From: Myroides sp. N17-2
GTDB lineage: Bacteria; Bacteroidota; Bacteroidia; Flavobacteriales; Flavobacteriaceae
Direction: 5' to 3'
Assembly: GCF_002286775.1 (NCBI RefSeq)
Contig: NZ_NSGJ01000005.1
Location: 62,001 to 126,000, forward strand
Length of the DNA stretch: 64,000 nt
Numbering within the stretch: the stretch's first letter is position 1; each line of letters begins with the position of its first letter. This document shows positions 15,626 to 24,138 of this stretch, in pieces. The notes beneath the pieces are model-generated. The model had not been told where the DNA came from and made no database searches. It worked only from the letters and a program-made list of their open reading frames with translations. Both the position numbers and the translations under genes were made by a program.

Positions 15626-16915
15626 ATGGCAAATAAAGATTTTCAACCAGGTATAGAACAAGCAAGAGCTTTAGATCAACAAGATGTCCTTGGCAAGTAT
15701 AGAAGTCGATTCTTTCCACTAACAGATAATAAAGTCTATATGGATGGTAACTCATTAGGGTTAGCGTCTATAGATGCTGAGAAGGCATTATTAAAAGTAA
15801 TGGATGTATGGAAAAAAGAGGGAATCTTAATATGGAATGTAGATAACGGACATTACTTTAACTATGGTAAGAACTTAGGTAATCGCGTAGGGAAATTAAT
15901 CAATGCAGGAGAAAATGAAGTAATGATTACGGCTAACACGACACTGAATATTCACCAAGCGATCGCTACATTTTGGAGACCGACTAAGGAGCGCTATAAG
16001 ATATTAGTAGATGATCTAAACTTCCCTACAGATAGATATGCTATAGATAGTCAAGTCTTATTAAAAGGGATGAAAGTAGACGAGGTAGTAAAAGTAGTGA
16101 ATAGTAATAATGGTGTGTTTATAGATGAAGACGCTATTATAGCAGCGATGACAGAAGATGTGGCAGTTATCTTATTGCCTTCTGTATTATACCGCAGTTC
16201 ACAACTTCTAGATATGGAGCGCCTAACTAAAGAAGCACATAAGCGAGGTATTTATATCGGATTTGACTTATGTCACTCTATAGGAGCTGTAGCGCATAAC
16301 TTTGAGGCTATTCAGCCTGATTTTGCTATATGGTGTAACTATAAGTATTTATCAGCAGGACCAGGGGCTACAGCAGGTATCTATGTTAATAAGAAGCACT
16401 TCGATAAGCAAGTAGGTCTGTCAGGATGGTTTGGTAATAAAGATGAGACACAGTTTCAGTTAAAACATCAGTTCGATCAAGCCTTAGATATTACAGCTTA
16501 TCAGACAGGAACACCTAATATGTTCTCTATGGCACCTTTAGAAGGGGTATTAAATATCTATGAAGAGGCAGGGATGGAGAATGTAAGAGCTAAATCACTT
16601 AATCTTACCGCATATATGATGTATCTTATCGATACTCGCCTAAAAGATTATAACTATTCTTATAGTAACGGAACAGAGGATGCTAAGCGTGGAGGACATA
16701 TTGCTTTAGTACACGAAGAAGCTTATCGTATCTGTCTAGCATTAAAGAAACACAATGTTATTCCTGATTTTAGAGAGCCTAATGTGATTCGATTAGCACC
16801 GATAGCCCTTTATAATTCTTATGAAGAGGTTTATCACTTAATAGAAACGTTAGAATTAATCGGAAAGAATAAAGAATGGAATGACTTTAGCAATGAAAGA
16901 GCGATAGTTATCTAA
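15626..16915 (+). CDS. kynU: kynureninase
   Basis: Splits kynurenine (or 3-hydroxykynurenine) into anthranilate (or 3-hydroxyanthranilate) and alanine, EC 3.7.1.3. 429 residues from ATG 15626; a longer frame runs back into the MFS gene but lacks sense. The PLP lysine is K240 in WCNYKYLSAGPG, with GFDLCHSIGAVAH (residues about 212-224) and LVDDLNFPTDRYA around 128-139, all hallmark segments. No kynurenine 3-monooxygenase or 3-hydroxyanthranilate dioxygenase gene is nearby. It ends at a terminator. Confidence 0.95.
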   Translation: MANKDFQPGIEQARALDQQDVLGKYRSRFFPLTDNKVYMDGNSLGLASIDAEKALLKVMDVWKKEGILIWNVDNGHYFNYGKNLGNRVGKLINAGENEVMITANTTLNIHQAIATFWRPTKERYKILVDDLNFPTDRYAIDSQVLLKGMKVDEVVKVVNSNNGVFIDEDAIIAAMTEDVAVILLPSVLYRSSQLLDMERLTKEAHKRGIYIGFDLCHSIGAVAHNFEAIQPDFAIWCNYKYLSAGPGATAGIYVNKKHFDKQVGLSGWFGNKDETQFQLKHQFDQALDITAYQTGTPNMFSMAPLEGVLNIYEEAGMENVRAKSLNLTAYMMYLIDTRLKDYNYSYSNGTEDAKRGGHIALVHEEAYRICLALKKHNVIPDFREPNVIRLAPIALYNSYEEVYHLIETLELIGKNKEWNDFSNERAIVI

Positions 16916-16925
16916 AAAAGAGTAT

Positions 16926-16961
16926 AAAAGGCATTTAATTTATATAATTAGATGCCTTTTT
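16926..16961 (+). terminator. Rho-independent terminator
   Basis: AAAGGCATTTAATT / AATTAGATGCCTTT with one G-T wobble and a T-run, just after kynU. Confidence 0.85.
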
Positions 16962-17007
16962 CAGATTTATACCTTAGCTTTACTCTGTAATTAGAAGACT
17001 ACATTAA

Positions 17008-17565
17008 ATGATTATTGATATCAATCAACAAAAAATCTCTATCGGAAGTAAATATGATATTTATGTAAATAGAGAAAAGAAGTACTACGGAGAACAAAAG
17101 ATATTTAAACTCTTCGCTGAGATGCACTTGTTCTCAGAACAAACCCGACAACAAGCTTTTAAAGTAAAGAAGAAGTTCTTTTTTATCTATCCTACTTATG
17201 TGCTGACAGATAGCCAAGGGAAGGAAGCTGTTTTAGAGATGAAGTCGTATTGGCAGACACATTATCAGTGTACATATCAAAATAGAGTATATGATATCTA
17301 CCCACATAGAGGTAGAAAGTGTTCTGTATTTGAAAATGGAAAGCAGATCGCTTGGTGGGATAAGCAAGCGGTGTCTTGGTTCGCAGGGGATAACTATACC
17401 ATTACAGCTAATGATGATGCGAATATGGAGGTGCTAATATCTTGTTGTATGGCGTATGATAACTATACCTACAAATCAAAAGACAAAGGAATATTCAATG
17501 TTGACATAGGAAATATAATATTTCAGAAGAAATCCTTTGACAAGGAGTGGTTTCCTAATAAATAA
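17008..17565 (+). CDS. hypothetical protein, possible Tubby/LURP-one-like beta-barrel
   Basis: 185 residues, no signal peptide. The pattern of alternating hydrophobic strands with short turns (ISIGSKYDIYVNREKKYYG, FFFIYPTYVLTDSQGKEAVL, VYDIYPHRGRKCSVFENGK, IAWWDKQ, YTITANDDANMEVLISCC) recalls the LURP-one/YxjI fold, where a basic protein forms a small membrane- or DNA-facing barrel. I am not sure of this match. It opens a run of small genes of immunity type (17.6-20.3 kb) and may belong to them. Confidence 0.65.
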   Translation: MIIDINQQKISIGSKYDIYVNREKKYYGEQKIFKLFAEMHLFSEQTRQQAFKVKKKFFFIYPTYVLTDSQGKEAVLEMKSYWQTHYQCTYQNRVYDIYPHRGRKCSVFENGKQIAWWDKQAVSWFAGDNYTITANDDANMEVLISCCMAYDNYTYKSKDKGIFNVDIGNIIFQKKSFDKEWFPNK

Positions 17566-17642
17566 CTTTAAAAAGGACAGCGTATCTAGAATATAATGTA
17601 TAATTTTATTGAATCAAAGAAGAACCTTTAAAATACAGAGAT

Positions 17643-18290
17643 ATGAGTATTATCAAAGCAACACAACAAGAACAAGATAACTTTTTTTGGAAAGTAATAG
17701 AGGAGTCTAACGAACAGAAAGATTGTGATTGGGAAGATTATGACCAAGACGAACATATTGATCAAATGATCGATACTTTAAGCAAGACAGATAAAGATCA
17801 TTTAGTTGTTTTCGAGAAAGTTATGCAACAACAATTGTATAAACTGTATACAGCAGAAATGGCTGAGTTGTACATCATTATAAATAACGAGTTTGAAGTA
17901 GAAGAGGGAGTGATAGACTTTGACGATTCTATATCAGATGATGCATTTATATACTTTAGATGTTGGATTTTATTAAAAGGTAAAGACTTTGTAGACGCAA
18001 TAACGAAAGATATTCAGGCATTCGTTAACGGAGAATATAGCTTTGATATCGGTGACTGTGATGGTGAGGAGCTATTATATGTAGCAGATCTTGCTAATGA
18101 AGAGATGAATGGAGTAGAGGAGTCTGAAGAAATCAGAGATATTATCTATGAAGGGTATCCTAATGTAGTAGGATATGACGATGTAGAAGTAAAGATGAAT
18201 AGAGAAGTAAAAGGAGGTACAGAGTTACAAAAGCTGTATCCTGAATTAGTAGAGGAGATTTGTGACGTTCGTTCGGACGTTGAAGAATAG
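17643..18290 (+). CDS. DUF4240 domain protein
   Basis: 215 residues, very acidic, no signal peptide. NFFWKVIEESNE opens a DUF4240 domain, LSKTDKDHLVVFEKVMQQQLYKLYTAEM continues it, and SDDAFIYFRCWILLKGKDFV is the conserved S-D-D-x-F-x-Y-F-R-x-W-x-x-x-x-G motif (residues about 100-120). DUF4240 proteins are often found among immunity genes of polymorphic toxin loci and as isolated orphans. The acidic character suits neutralising a basic nuclease, which is inference. Followed by a terminator. Confidence 0.82.
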   Translation: MSIIKATQQEQDNFFWKVIEESNEQKDCDWEDYDQDEHIDQMIDTLSKTDKDHLVVFEKVMQQQLYKLYTAEMAELYIIINNEFEVEEGVIDFDDSISDDAFIYFRCWILLKGKDFVDAITKDIQAFVNGEYSFDIGDCDGEELLYVADLANEEMNGVEESEEIRDIIYEGYPNVVGYDDVEVKMNREVKGGTELQKLYPELVEEICDVRSDVEE

Positions 18291-18317
18291 TATGTGTCTT
18301 ACTAGATAAATAATAAG

Positions 18318-18351
18318 AAAGTTTAAGGATTATTCCTTAAACTTTTTTTTT
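18318..18351 (+). terminator. Rho-independent terminator
   Basis: AAAGTTTAAGGA / TCCTTAAACTTT perfect stem with nine T, after the DUF4240 gene. Confidence 0.92.
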
Positions 18352-18406
18352 GCACTAAAGCCAAGTATTTATTACCTTAACCTAGTTTTATAAAAGAACA
18401 CTACAT

Positions 18407-19084
18407 ATGACACAACCTTTTAAAACACTATTTAGCACTTTTTTATTATCTACTGCTTTACTTACTGCAGGTTCTATTAAGGCACAGAAGATAGATGTGG
18501 ATTATAAGAATAATCTGACCTATTATCATTATGGTTATTCGGCTAAACTAGAGAAGAGCTTCTTTGGAGGCCTTGTCTTTTCTGATAATAGAGGTAATAA
18601 AGTAGAATACTCAAAAGAATATGTCGAGAAAGAGTATCCCGAACTACTAGATCAAGAGGATAAAAGAAAGATGTTCTTAGTTGATCACGTTGCTAGATTT
18701 AAGAATGTATTAGGCTATGAAGCAGGTTATAAAATAGACGTCTTAGGCAAAACGATTATTGAAGATAACAGAGGAAATAAAGTAGAGTATAGTACCGACT
18801 TTTTTGGGAATAAAGTATACGAAGACAAATCTAGAGGAATCAAAAGAACGATCGGTAAAGATATATTAGGAACGTATAACTATAAATCGGGTAGAGAATC
18901 AGCCTCGTTTAAAAAGAATATTTTCGGTGCTTGGGAGTATCAGGATAGTGAGAAAAATAAGGTGGAACTAAGTAGCAATACTTGGAACAAGTACTTAGTC
19001 GAATATCGCAGTGAAGAAGCCGTATTCTTATATTTAATCAACCAGTTTTTAAGCAAAGGACAAGAGTGGAGTTGGTATTTTTAA
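18407..19084 (+). CDS. exported protein with repeated DNRGNKVEYS motif
   Basis: 225 residues with a signal peptide (TLFSTFLLSTALLTAGS, cleavage near IKAQ|K). The sequence SDNRGNKVEYSKE near residue 65 recurs as EDNRGNKVEYSTD near residue 125, and degenerate copies follow (FFGNKVYEDKSRG, IFGAWEYQDSEKNKVELSS). The spacing suggests stacked beta-hairpins that resemble wall or YD-type repeats. Function unknown. It lies between the DUF4240 and SUKH genes and could be a secreted partner of these immunity-type proteins, which I cannot show. Confidence 0.72.
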   Translation: MTQPFKTLFSTFLLSTALLTAGSIKAQKIDVDYKNNLTYYHYGYSAKLEKSFFGGLVFSDNRGNKVEYSKEYVEKEYPELLDQEDKRKMFLVDHVARFKNVLGYEAGYKIDVLGKTIIEDNRGNKVEYSTDFFGNKVYEDKSRGIKRTIGKDILGTYNYKSGRESASFKKNIFGAWEYQDSEKNKVELSSNTWNKYLVEYRSEEAVFLYLINQFLSKGQEWSWYF

Positions 19085-19123
19085 TATAAAGTATCACTTT
19101 ATATAGAAGTATTAAGTTGTTTA

Positions 19124-19753
19124 ATGTTAATGTATTTAAATATGGAATATATAGAAGTAAATAAAAAAGAAGATGTTATCATCCCTTTTAGTCATATAGG
19201 TGATCCACAATGGGAAGTAAATACAAGGTTAATCATAGAATCTTTAGCTTATAATTGGAGCAAATCAAGTGCTGTACCTTGTACAAAACAAGAGATAGAA
19301 GAACTAGAAAAAAGGCTAGAAACTACTTTACCTCTTTCTCTAAAGCAGTTCTATCTTGTGTTTGGGGTAGCAGGTATAGGAGAAGAACTTATTGAACTAA
19401 AAGAGATAGAATATCTAGAAGAAATATGGGCACCTGATCCACAATATGGACCAAACTTTACGGAAGAAGATCTTGCGGTATTGCCATATTTGATAACCTT
19501 TAGCAATTATTTAGGTAATGGTAATATGTTCTGTTTTCACAAGGATACCAAGGAGATTTATTACTTTGATCACGATACTCGACCTTATATAACGAAGTTC
19601 TTCCTTGACTTTGAGGATTATCTTAAATGCTGTTTAGTACTAGCACAGACAGACCTGTTTGGCGATATTGATCAGAAAGAGGTAGACCATTGGACAGAGG
19701 ATATTGTGATAGATTTAATAGGAAAGGATATAGTCAATAAATGGAGATATTAA
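19124..19753 (+). CDS. SMI1/KNR4 (SUKH) family protein
   Basis: 209 residues; the start may instead be ATG 19142 (MEYIEVN). The SUKH signature is PCTKQEIEELEKRLETTLP followed by LSLKQFYLVFGVAGIG (residues about 55-90), then LPYLITFSNYLGNGNMFCFHK with the typical G-[NDG]-G-D/N-x-[FL] turn, and YYFDHDT. SUKH proteins are the largest immunity superfamily in bacterial polymorphic toxin systems, usually against nucleases. The next gene begins 15 bases after its stop, so they are one unit. Confidence 0.85.
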   Translation: MLMYLNMEYIEVNKKEDVIIPFSHIGDPQWEVNTRLIIESLAYNWSKSSAVPCTKQEIEELEKRLETTLPLSLKQFYLVFGVAGIGEELIELKEIEYLEEIWAPDPQYGPNFTEEDLAVLPYLITFSNYLGNGNMFCFHKDTKEIYYFDHDTRPYITKFFLDFEDYLKCCLVLAQTDLFGDIDQKEVDHWTEDIVIDLIGKDIVNKWRY

Positions 19754-19768
19754 TAAATAGATAAAACA

Positions 19769-20305
19769 ATGGCAGAAACGCTTAGTTGGAGTGCTTTTGA
19801 AAAGAAGTATCAATTTGAAGAAACAGTATATTTATTGACAAAGAAGTCTATAAAGCTAATCGCTGATTCAACGTTAAAAGAAGAACAGTTCTGTTCATTC
19901 GCCTATAACTGCCATTCTTTCTATGGGCATATATTGCTGAGTTTTGATACAGACGAGATGAATAAGGCTAGGGGCTATTATCCTCCTGATTGGACGTATG
20001 TAGAGGTAGAAGAATATATCCCTGAGATTAATGTACTATGGGAAGAACTATACAGCCCTATAGAGGATGAATACTTCAGAATAATGGATAGTATAGATGA
20101 CACCCTATTATTTGATAGTTATTCTACAGGCTTTCTTACTTGTCTAAGAAGAATAATGGTGAGGATAGAAAGAGAGGATCTATTAGCTCGTTATCTTAAG
20201 ACGACACCTAGTGTTTGGACATTGGTGACAGAAGTAGATGCTGATGAAGAAGATGAAGAGCGTTTATTAGCCCAAGAACGATTAGTAATTAGTTCAGTAG
20301 AATAA
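19769..20305 (+). CDS. acidic hypothetical protein, possibly DUF4303-like
   Basis: 178 residues, no signal peptide, acidic C-terminus (VDADEEDEERLLAQE). FAYNCHSFYGHILLSFDTDE and RGYYPPDWTYVEV resemble the N-terminal strand pattern of DUF4303, another immunity-associated family; the match is from memory and weak. It begins 15 bases after the SUKH gene. Together they look like an immunity operon without an adjacent toxin. Confidence 0.7.
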   Translation: MAETLSWSAFEKKYQFEETVYLLTKKSIKLIADSTLKEEQFCSFAYNCHSFYGHILLSFDTDEMNKARGYYPPDWTYVEVEEYIPEINVLWEELYSPIEDEYFRIMDSIDDTLLFDSYSTGFLTCLRRIMVRIEREDLLARYLKTTPSVWTLVTEVDADEEDEERLLAQERLVISSVE

Positions 20306-20350
20306 ACGGCTGTTAGTTAGTGTGTTCTGTTTGTTTTTTGTAAATTGTGA

Positions 20351-20509
20351 TATTCCTTAAATCTGCAGATAACGTTTAAACGAGAATGAATTGTACAACA
20401 CAGAGCAAGATTAGTGATTAAAGCACACTGTAGTGTGGTTTTAGAGCTAATTAAAGCTATGTAAAGTACAGTTTATTCGCAGTAAATGGTAGTTGCAGAT
20501 TTGAGGATA
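20351..20509. repeat. copy C: palindromic 156-base element with conserved fold
   Basis: Ends CCTTAAATCTGCAGATA (20355-20371) and TAGTTGCAGATTTGAGG (20490-20506) are inverted repeats. Inner arms: AATTGTAC (20389-20396) with GTACAGTT (20466-20473), ATTAG (20410-20414) with CTAAT (20447-20451), tip CACAC-TGTA-GTGTG (20424-20437). Compared with copy B (11954-12115) the tip pair T-A became C-G and the end repeats changed on both sides together, so pairing is kept while sequence drifts. It ends about 20 bases before the SemiSWEET ATG, so it may carry that gene's promoter or leader. Confidence 0.75.
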
Positions 20510-20529
20510 TATACTAAAACACATTTACT

Positions 20530-20799
20530 ATGGCACAAGCAACACAAGACACTAAATTTATTAGAATATTAGGCATTGTAGCTACAGTAATGGCTATCGC
20601 GATGTATGTATCTTATATCCCGCAAATCATAGGTAATCTAAACGGTAACAAGAGTGATTATATCCAACCTCTAGTAGCAGCTATTAACTGTACCTTATGG
20701 GTGATGTATGGGGTTAAGAAGAAAGATTGGCCTATTGCTTTAGCGAATGCTCCAGGCGTGTTATTTGGATTGTTTGCTTGTATTACAGCATTAGTATAA
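20530..20799 (+). CDS. SemiSWEET sugar transporter
   Basis: 89 residues with three membrane helices, one half of a SWEET-type transporter that works as a dimer to move sugars across the inner membrane. Signatures: AMYVSYIPQIIGNLNGNK (the Y-x-x-x-P-Q hinge in helix 1), INCTLWVMYGVKKKDW (the N-C-x-x-W-x-x-Y-G motif in helix 2-3 region, with Asn and Trp lining the sugar pocket). Separate unit with a strong terminator shared with the convergent MFS gene. Confidence 0.93.
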   Translation: MAQATQDTKFIRILGIVATVMAIAMYVSYIPQIIGNLNGNKSDYIQPLVAAINCTLWVMYGVKKKDWPIALANAPGVLFGLFACITALV

Positions 20800-20831
20800 G
20801 GAAAGTAGAGAACAGGAAATAGAGATAATGT

Positions 20832-20865
20832 AAAAGGGAAATACAGTTATGTGTATTTCCCTTTT
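20832..20865. terminator. bidirectional terminator
   Basis: AAAAGGGAAATACA / TGTATTTCCCTTTT, a perfect 14-base stem between convergent genes. Confidence 0.92.
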
Positions 20866-20878
20866 ATATTTCTATTTA

Positions 20879-22126
20879 TTAATCATTCTCCACTACTACA
20901 TACCTCTTTTGAACTAATTTATTGACTCTACTCATTAAGATAATACTTACTATAGAGACTCCAACTAATACATAAGCAACGATATCATAGTTGATCAGTG
21001 GACTATTCTCGTGTTCTTGATAAACGATCATACCAGCTATGGCAGCAGCTATACCTCCTGATATCTGTTGTAGAGAAGAAGTGATACTCATATAAGCTCC
21101 TCTGTCAGGGCTATCAGGTACTGCACTGTTTAAGGCAGAAGAGGGTACCATACGACTCATAATACCAATCATCATTAAGATATTAATCGCGATTACTAGC
21201 CAGAATGGAATGTGAAATAGATTAGTATATACCACACATACTGTCATTAACCAGATAGAAGCAAAGGCAAATAGCTTAAACTTGCTCATTCTATCACTTA
21301 GACGACCTATAAACGGCATTAATGTTAGTGAAGCTACCCCTGATATCATAAACATAATAGGTAGTTGATCAGGATGTACTCCTAGATTATTGACTGCAAA
21401 TATTGTTCCGAATGGCATCATCATAAATCCTCCTACAGATAACATCGTGATAGACATAAATCCGATGCGGTAATCCTTATTCTTAACAGTATGCCATAAG
21501 TGAGCAATAGGTTTTTTTTGAAGATGCGTATTTTTTAAGTGTTCGTTTACAGGTTTTAAGTATAGTCCTATTGCGATAGCGATGATTACTGATAAGCCTA
21601 CAATCATAAAGAATGGCGCTTCCCAATACCATTTGTTAGCGATATATAGCCCTATAGGGATACCTAATACTTGGCTTGCTCCAAACCCCATTTGCACAAA
21701 TCCCATTACTCGTCCTCTTTGCTTGAGAGAGAAGATATCTGTGATAATAGCCATAGAGATAGAACCTATCACACCACCGAATAGACCTGTGAATATACGG
21801 GCTAGCACTAATGTTACGTATGAGTTCGCTAATCCACAGAACAATGTGCCAATTATAAAACCGATATAGAAGAATAACAATAGTTTCTTACGGTCATATT
21901 TATCAGCAAACCCTGCCGTTAGTAATCCTGCTGCTCCTGCACTAAAGGCATAAGCGGATACAGCTATCCCAAAGTCCTTCGTGGTCATCGAAAGGCTCTT
22001 TAGCAATAAGTCTCCTAAGGGAGCCATAACCATAAAGTCTAGAATAACGGTAAATTGTGTAATAGCTAAGATAAAGATTACGAACTTCTCATAGCCAGTG
22101 AATGCTTGGTTGTTTATTTGGGTCAT
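20879..22126 (-). CDS. MFS transporter (drug/metabolite efflux type)
   Basis: 415 residues with twelve predicted helices. Motif A reads GFADKYDRKKLLLFFYIGF after helix 2, LDFMVMAPLGDLLL in helix 1 is typical of DHA1-type efflux pumps, and FIGRLSDRMSKFKLF repeats motif A in the second half. It resembles the arabinose/chloramphenicol efflux (AraJ/CmlA-like) group. The substrate is unknown. No regulator adjoins it; the gene upstream is divergent across a 331-base gap. Confidence 0.9.
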   Translation of the reverse strand: MTQINNQAFTGYEKFVIFILAITQFTVILDFMVMAPLGDLLLKSLSMTTKDFGIAVSAYAFSAGAAGLLTAGFADKYDRKKLLLFFYIGFIIGTLFCGLANSYVTLVLARIFTGLFGGVIGSISMAIITDIFSLKQRGRVMGFVQMGFGASQVLGIPIGLYIANKWYWEAPFFMIVGLSVIIAIAIGLYLKPVNEHLKNTHLQKKPIAHLWHTVKNKDYRIGFMSITMLSVGGFMMMPFGTIFAVNNLGVHPDQLPIMFMISGVASLTLMPFIGRLSDRMSKFKLFAFASIWLMTVCVVYTNLFHIPFWLVIAINILMMIGIMSRMVPSSALNSAVPDSPDRGAYMSITSSLQQISGGIAAAIAGMIVYQEHENSPLINYDIVAYVLVGVSIVSIILMSRVNKLVQKRYVVVEND

Positions 22127-22457
22127 ATAATGTTGCTTAATAAGTTTCTGATAAGATTAATATCTGTTCAGAAGATGATTTAATACTTTAAGTGATAATA
22201 TTAATTGATATTTGTTAAAATTATTTATTCCGTAAAGTGTTGTAAACACTAGGGTTCTTTATAATCATAATTTTATTATTCACTAAAAAAGCAATTGGCA
22301 AAGATAATCGATTATTCTTTTCTTTATCTTTGATTAGTGTTAAGGCACTCTTATTTAAAACTATTATCCTTAGTATGGATTGTTTTTTTGTTGTAATAGA
22401 GGGTTGACATATAGATGAAAAGGATAATTACCCACTAAAAGCTAGTTATATTATAGA
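22127..22457. other. gap between divergent genes with promoter-like boxes
   Basis: No gene. It contains the short palindrome AGTGTT-GTA-AACACT and a plus-strand box TATCTTTG at 22325-22332, which fits TAnnTTTG but lies 125 bases before the next ATG. Nothing else stands out. Confidence 0.5.
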
Positions 22458-23204
22458 ATGAGTTTTACTACATATAATAAAAGATATAATGCACTTTCTA
22501 AACAGTTTAGAGAGGCGTACAATACTAAAGAAATTGCAGATGATCTATTTGATTTACTTTATGAATTACAAGAATTAGAGCAAACAAATAAAAATCTTGT
22601 CATGCAGTCACATATCTATGCTTTGTTAGAATGGTGGCAGTCAGCATATGATATTTTACTCGAGATAGATAATTCAACTGTAAAGAGCAAATTATTTATA
22701 TTTAGTCAAAAGGCAAAAACACACGGAGATACTTTCGGATTAAAAGATATCAGAAAGCTTAAACAAATAAAGGTTTTAGCTAAGTTGACTGTAGATGACT
22801 TTATCCTTACAGAGGGGACTACTTATGTGTACAGCTTAAATGCAAAGAAAGTAGTTATCTTTAATAAATACTGTGCAGGGAATAGATATGAAATCAAATC
22901 TTCTATTGCACTTACAGATGCAGATAAGTTATTGATACGTGAATATATGAATTGGTTAGCTAGCGTACGCAAGCCGATTATAGACTTCTATAATAGCGAG
23001 AAGAATCAATATATGCCATTTCTTAGAACCAAGGTTAGATCAGATTGGTATGATACGTTAGATATCTACAGTGTATCTATACATTATCACAGTCCAGAAC
23101 AAATGGAAGCAACGATATCTATGGGAGATCAGATAATCTTGGATCATATTATCGACTTAGTACTTGAGAACAAAGAATGCGTGGAGATGCACTTAGACGG
23201 GTAG
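22458..23204 (+). CDS. hypothetical cytoplasmic protein
   Basis: 248 residues, no signal peptide or membrane helix. The first 100 residues are helical and tetratricopeptide-like (LYELQELEQTNKNLVMQSHI, YALLEWWQSAYDILLEID), and the rest is mixed alpha/beta (VDDFILTEGTTYVYSLNAKK, SDWYDTLDIYSVSIHYHSP). I recognise no family. Size, charge and isolation are like other immunity-type orphans in this window, but that is only resemblance. Confidence 0.65.
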   Translation: MSFTTYNKRYNALSKQFREAYNTKEIADDLFDLLYELQELEQTNKNLVMQSHIYALLEWWQSAYDILLEIDNSTVKSKLFIFSQKAKTHGDTFGLKDIRKLKQIKVLAKLTVDDFILTEGTTYVYSLNAKKVVIFNKYCAGNRYEIKSSIALTDADKLLIREYMNWLASVRKPIIDFYNSEKNQYMPFLRTKVRSDWYDTLDIYSVSIHYHSPEQMEATISMGDQIILDHIIDLVLENKECVEMHLDG

Positions 23205-23214
23205 TCGCTGCGCT

Positions 23215-23345
23215 CCAATTAAGAATTTAAAATTAGGAATTAAGAATGGTGCCTACAGCAGAGGGAAATAGAAAAATGGGAACAGGAATGTAGAGGCAAT
23301 ATTTTGCGCCTCCACACAGTAGCCCCAATCCACATCCTCTCTCAT
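23215..23345. repeat. palindromic module block R1
   Basis: Contains an AATTAAGAATTTAAAATT stretch and a hairpin GAGGC-N10-GCCTC (23293-23312) around AATATTTTGC. The same hairpin recurs at 29993-30015 with GAGACG / CGTCTC stems, so the arms differ while pairing is kept. Non-coding. Confidence 0.65.
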
Positions 23346-23360
23346 AAATAGAATAATCTT

Positions 23361-24107
23361 TTAAATACTCCTTAAAAACTGCCGATCACTGTCAACCATT
23401 ATTTCCTCAACCAAACAATCTAAGAACGTAAACAGCGCCTTGTTCATCACCTTATAATCATTGTTTCTTAATTCGGCGACAGACTGTACATAAGGTCTAT
23501 GGCTATTCCCCTCTATATTATCAAGATCATTAGCGATTAGCAACTCAATAACTTCAGGAGTAAACTCCAGATGACATTGAAATCCGTATACCAGCGGTGT
23601 GTATTCTATAATCTGTCTTGGACAACCTGCACTAGCTGCTATAACAGAAGCATTAGGAGTAAGCCCAGGCATATCATTATGCCAATGGCCTACATCCAGT
23701 GTATCGCCGAAGTGTTTAAACTTGGGGTTGTTCTTTCCATCTTCAGTTAGATGTATCGGCCATACACCTATTTCTTTCTCAGGGCTGTGACTAAAGGCAG
23801 AGCAGAGCGCTTCTCCTATAAGTTGAGCGCCTAGACATACCCCTATAATAGCTTTGTTTGCTCTAAAACATTTGAGAATTAATTCCTTTTCGAGTTGAGC
23901 GTTGAAGTGTGGACATTCCTCTACAGTTGTGATAGGGTCTTGAGGACCACCTAATACTACTAATAAATCAATGTGTTCTGCTGAGGTAGGCAGTGTATTG
24001 TACTCATATAATTTGGTCATACTGACACTGTATCCTTTCATTATCACCCAATCTAAATAAGCTCCCGGTGCTTCAAACTCCTCGTGTATTACAATATGTA
24101 TATGCAT
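23361..24107 (-). CDS. class I glutamine amidotransferase-like protein
   Basis: 248 residues of the GATase1 fold. The nucleophile is Cys in IGVCLGAQLIGEAL (residues about 90-103), and the His-Glu pair is in YGFQCHLEFTPE. LLVVLGGPQDPIT holds the oxyanion loop and WHNDMPGLTP the typical middle loop. It is a free-standing amidotransferase without a synthetase partner, like YfeJ or PuuD-type gamma-glutamyl hydrolases; the true substrate is open. A reverse box TACCTTTG at 24131-24138 is the likely promoter. Confidence 0.9.
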   Translation of the reverse strand: MHIHIVIHEEFEAPGAYLDWVIMKGYSVSMTKLYEYNTLPTSAEHIDLLVVLGGPQDPITTVEECPHFNAQLEKELILKCFRANKAIIGVCLGAQLIGEALCSAFSHSPEKEIGVWPIHLTEDGKNNPKFKHFGDTLDVGHWHNDMPGLTPNASVIAASAGCPRQIIEYTPLVYGFQCHLEFTPEVIELLIANDLDNIEGNSHRPYVQSVAELRNNDYKVMNKALFTFLDCLVEEIMVDSDRQFLRSI

Positions 24108-24130
24108 TGTGTTCGTTGTTTTGTTTTGGG

Positions 24131-24138
24131 CAAAGGTA
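24131..24138 (-). promoter_or_regulatory. -7 promoter box
   Basis: TACCTTTG on the reverse strand fits TAnnTTTG, 23 bases before the amidotransferase ATG. Confidence 0.45.
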
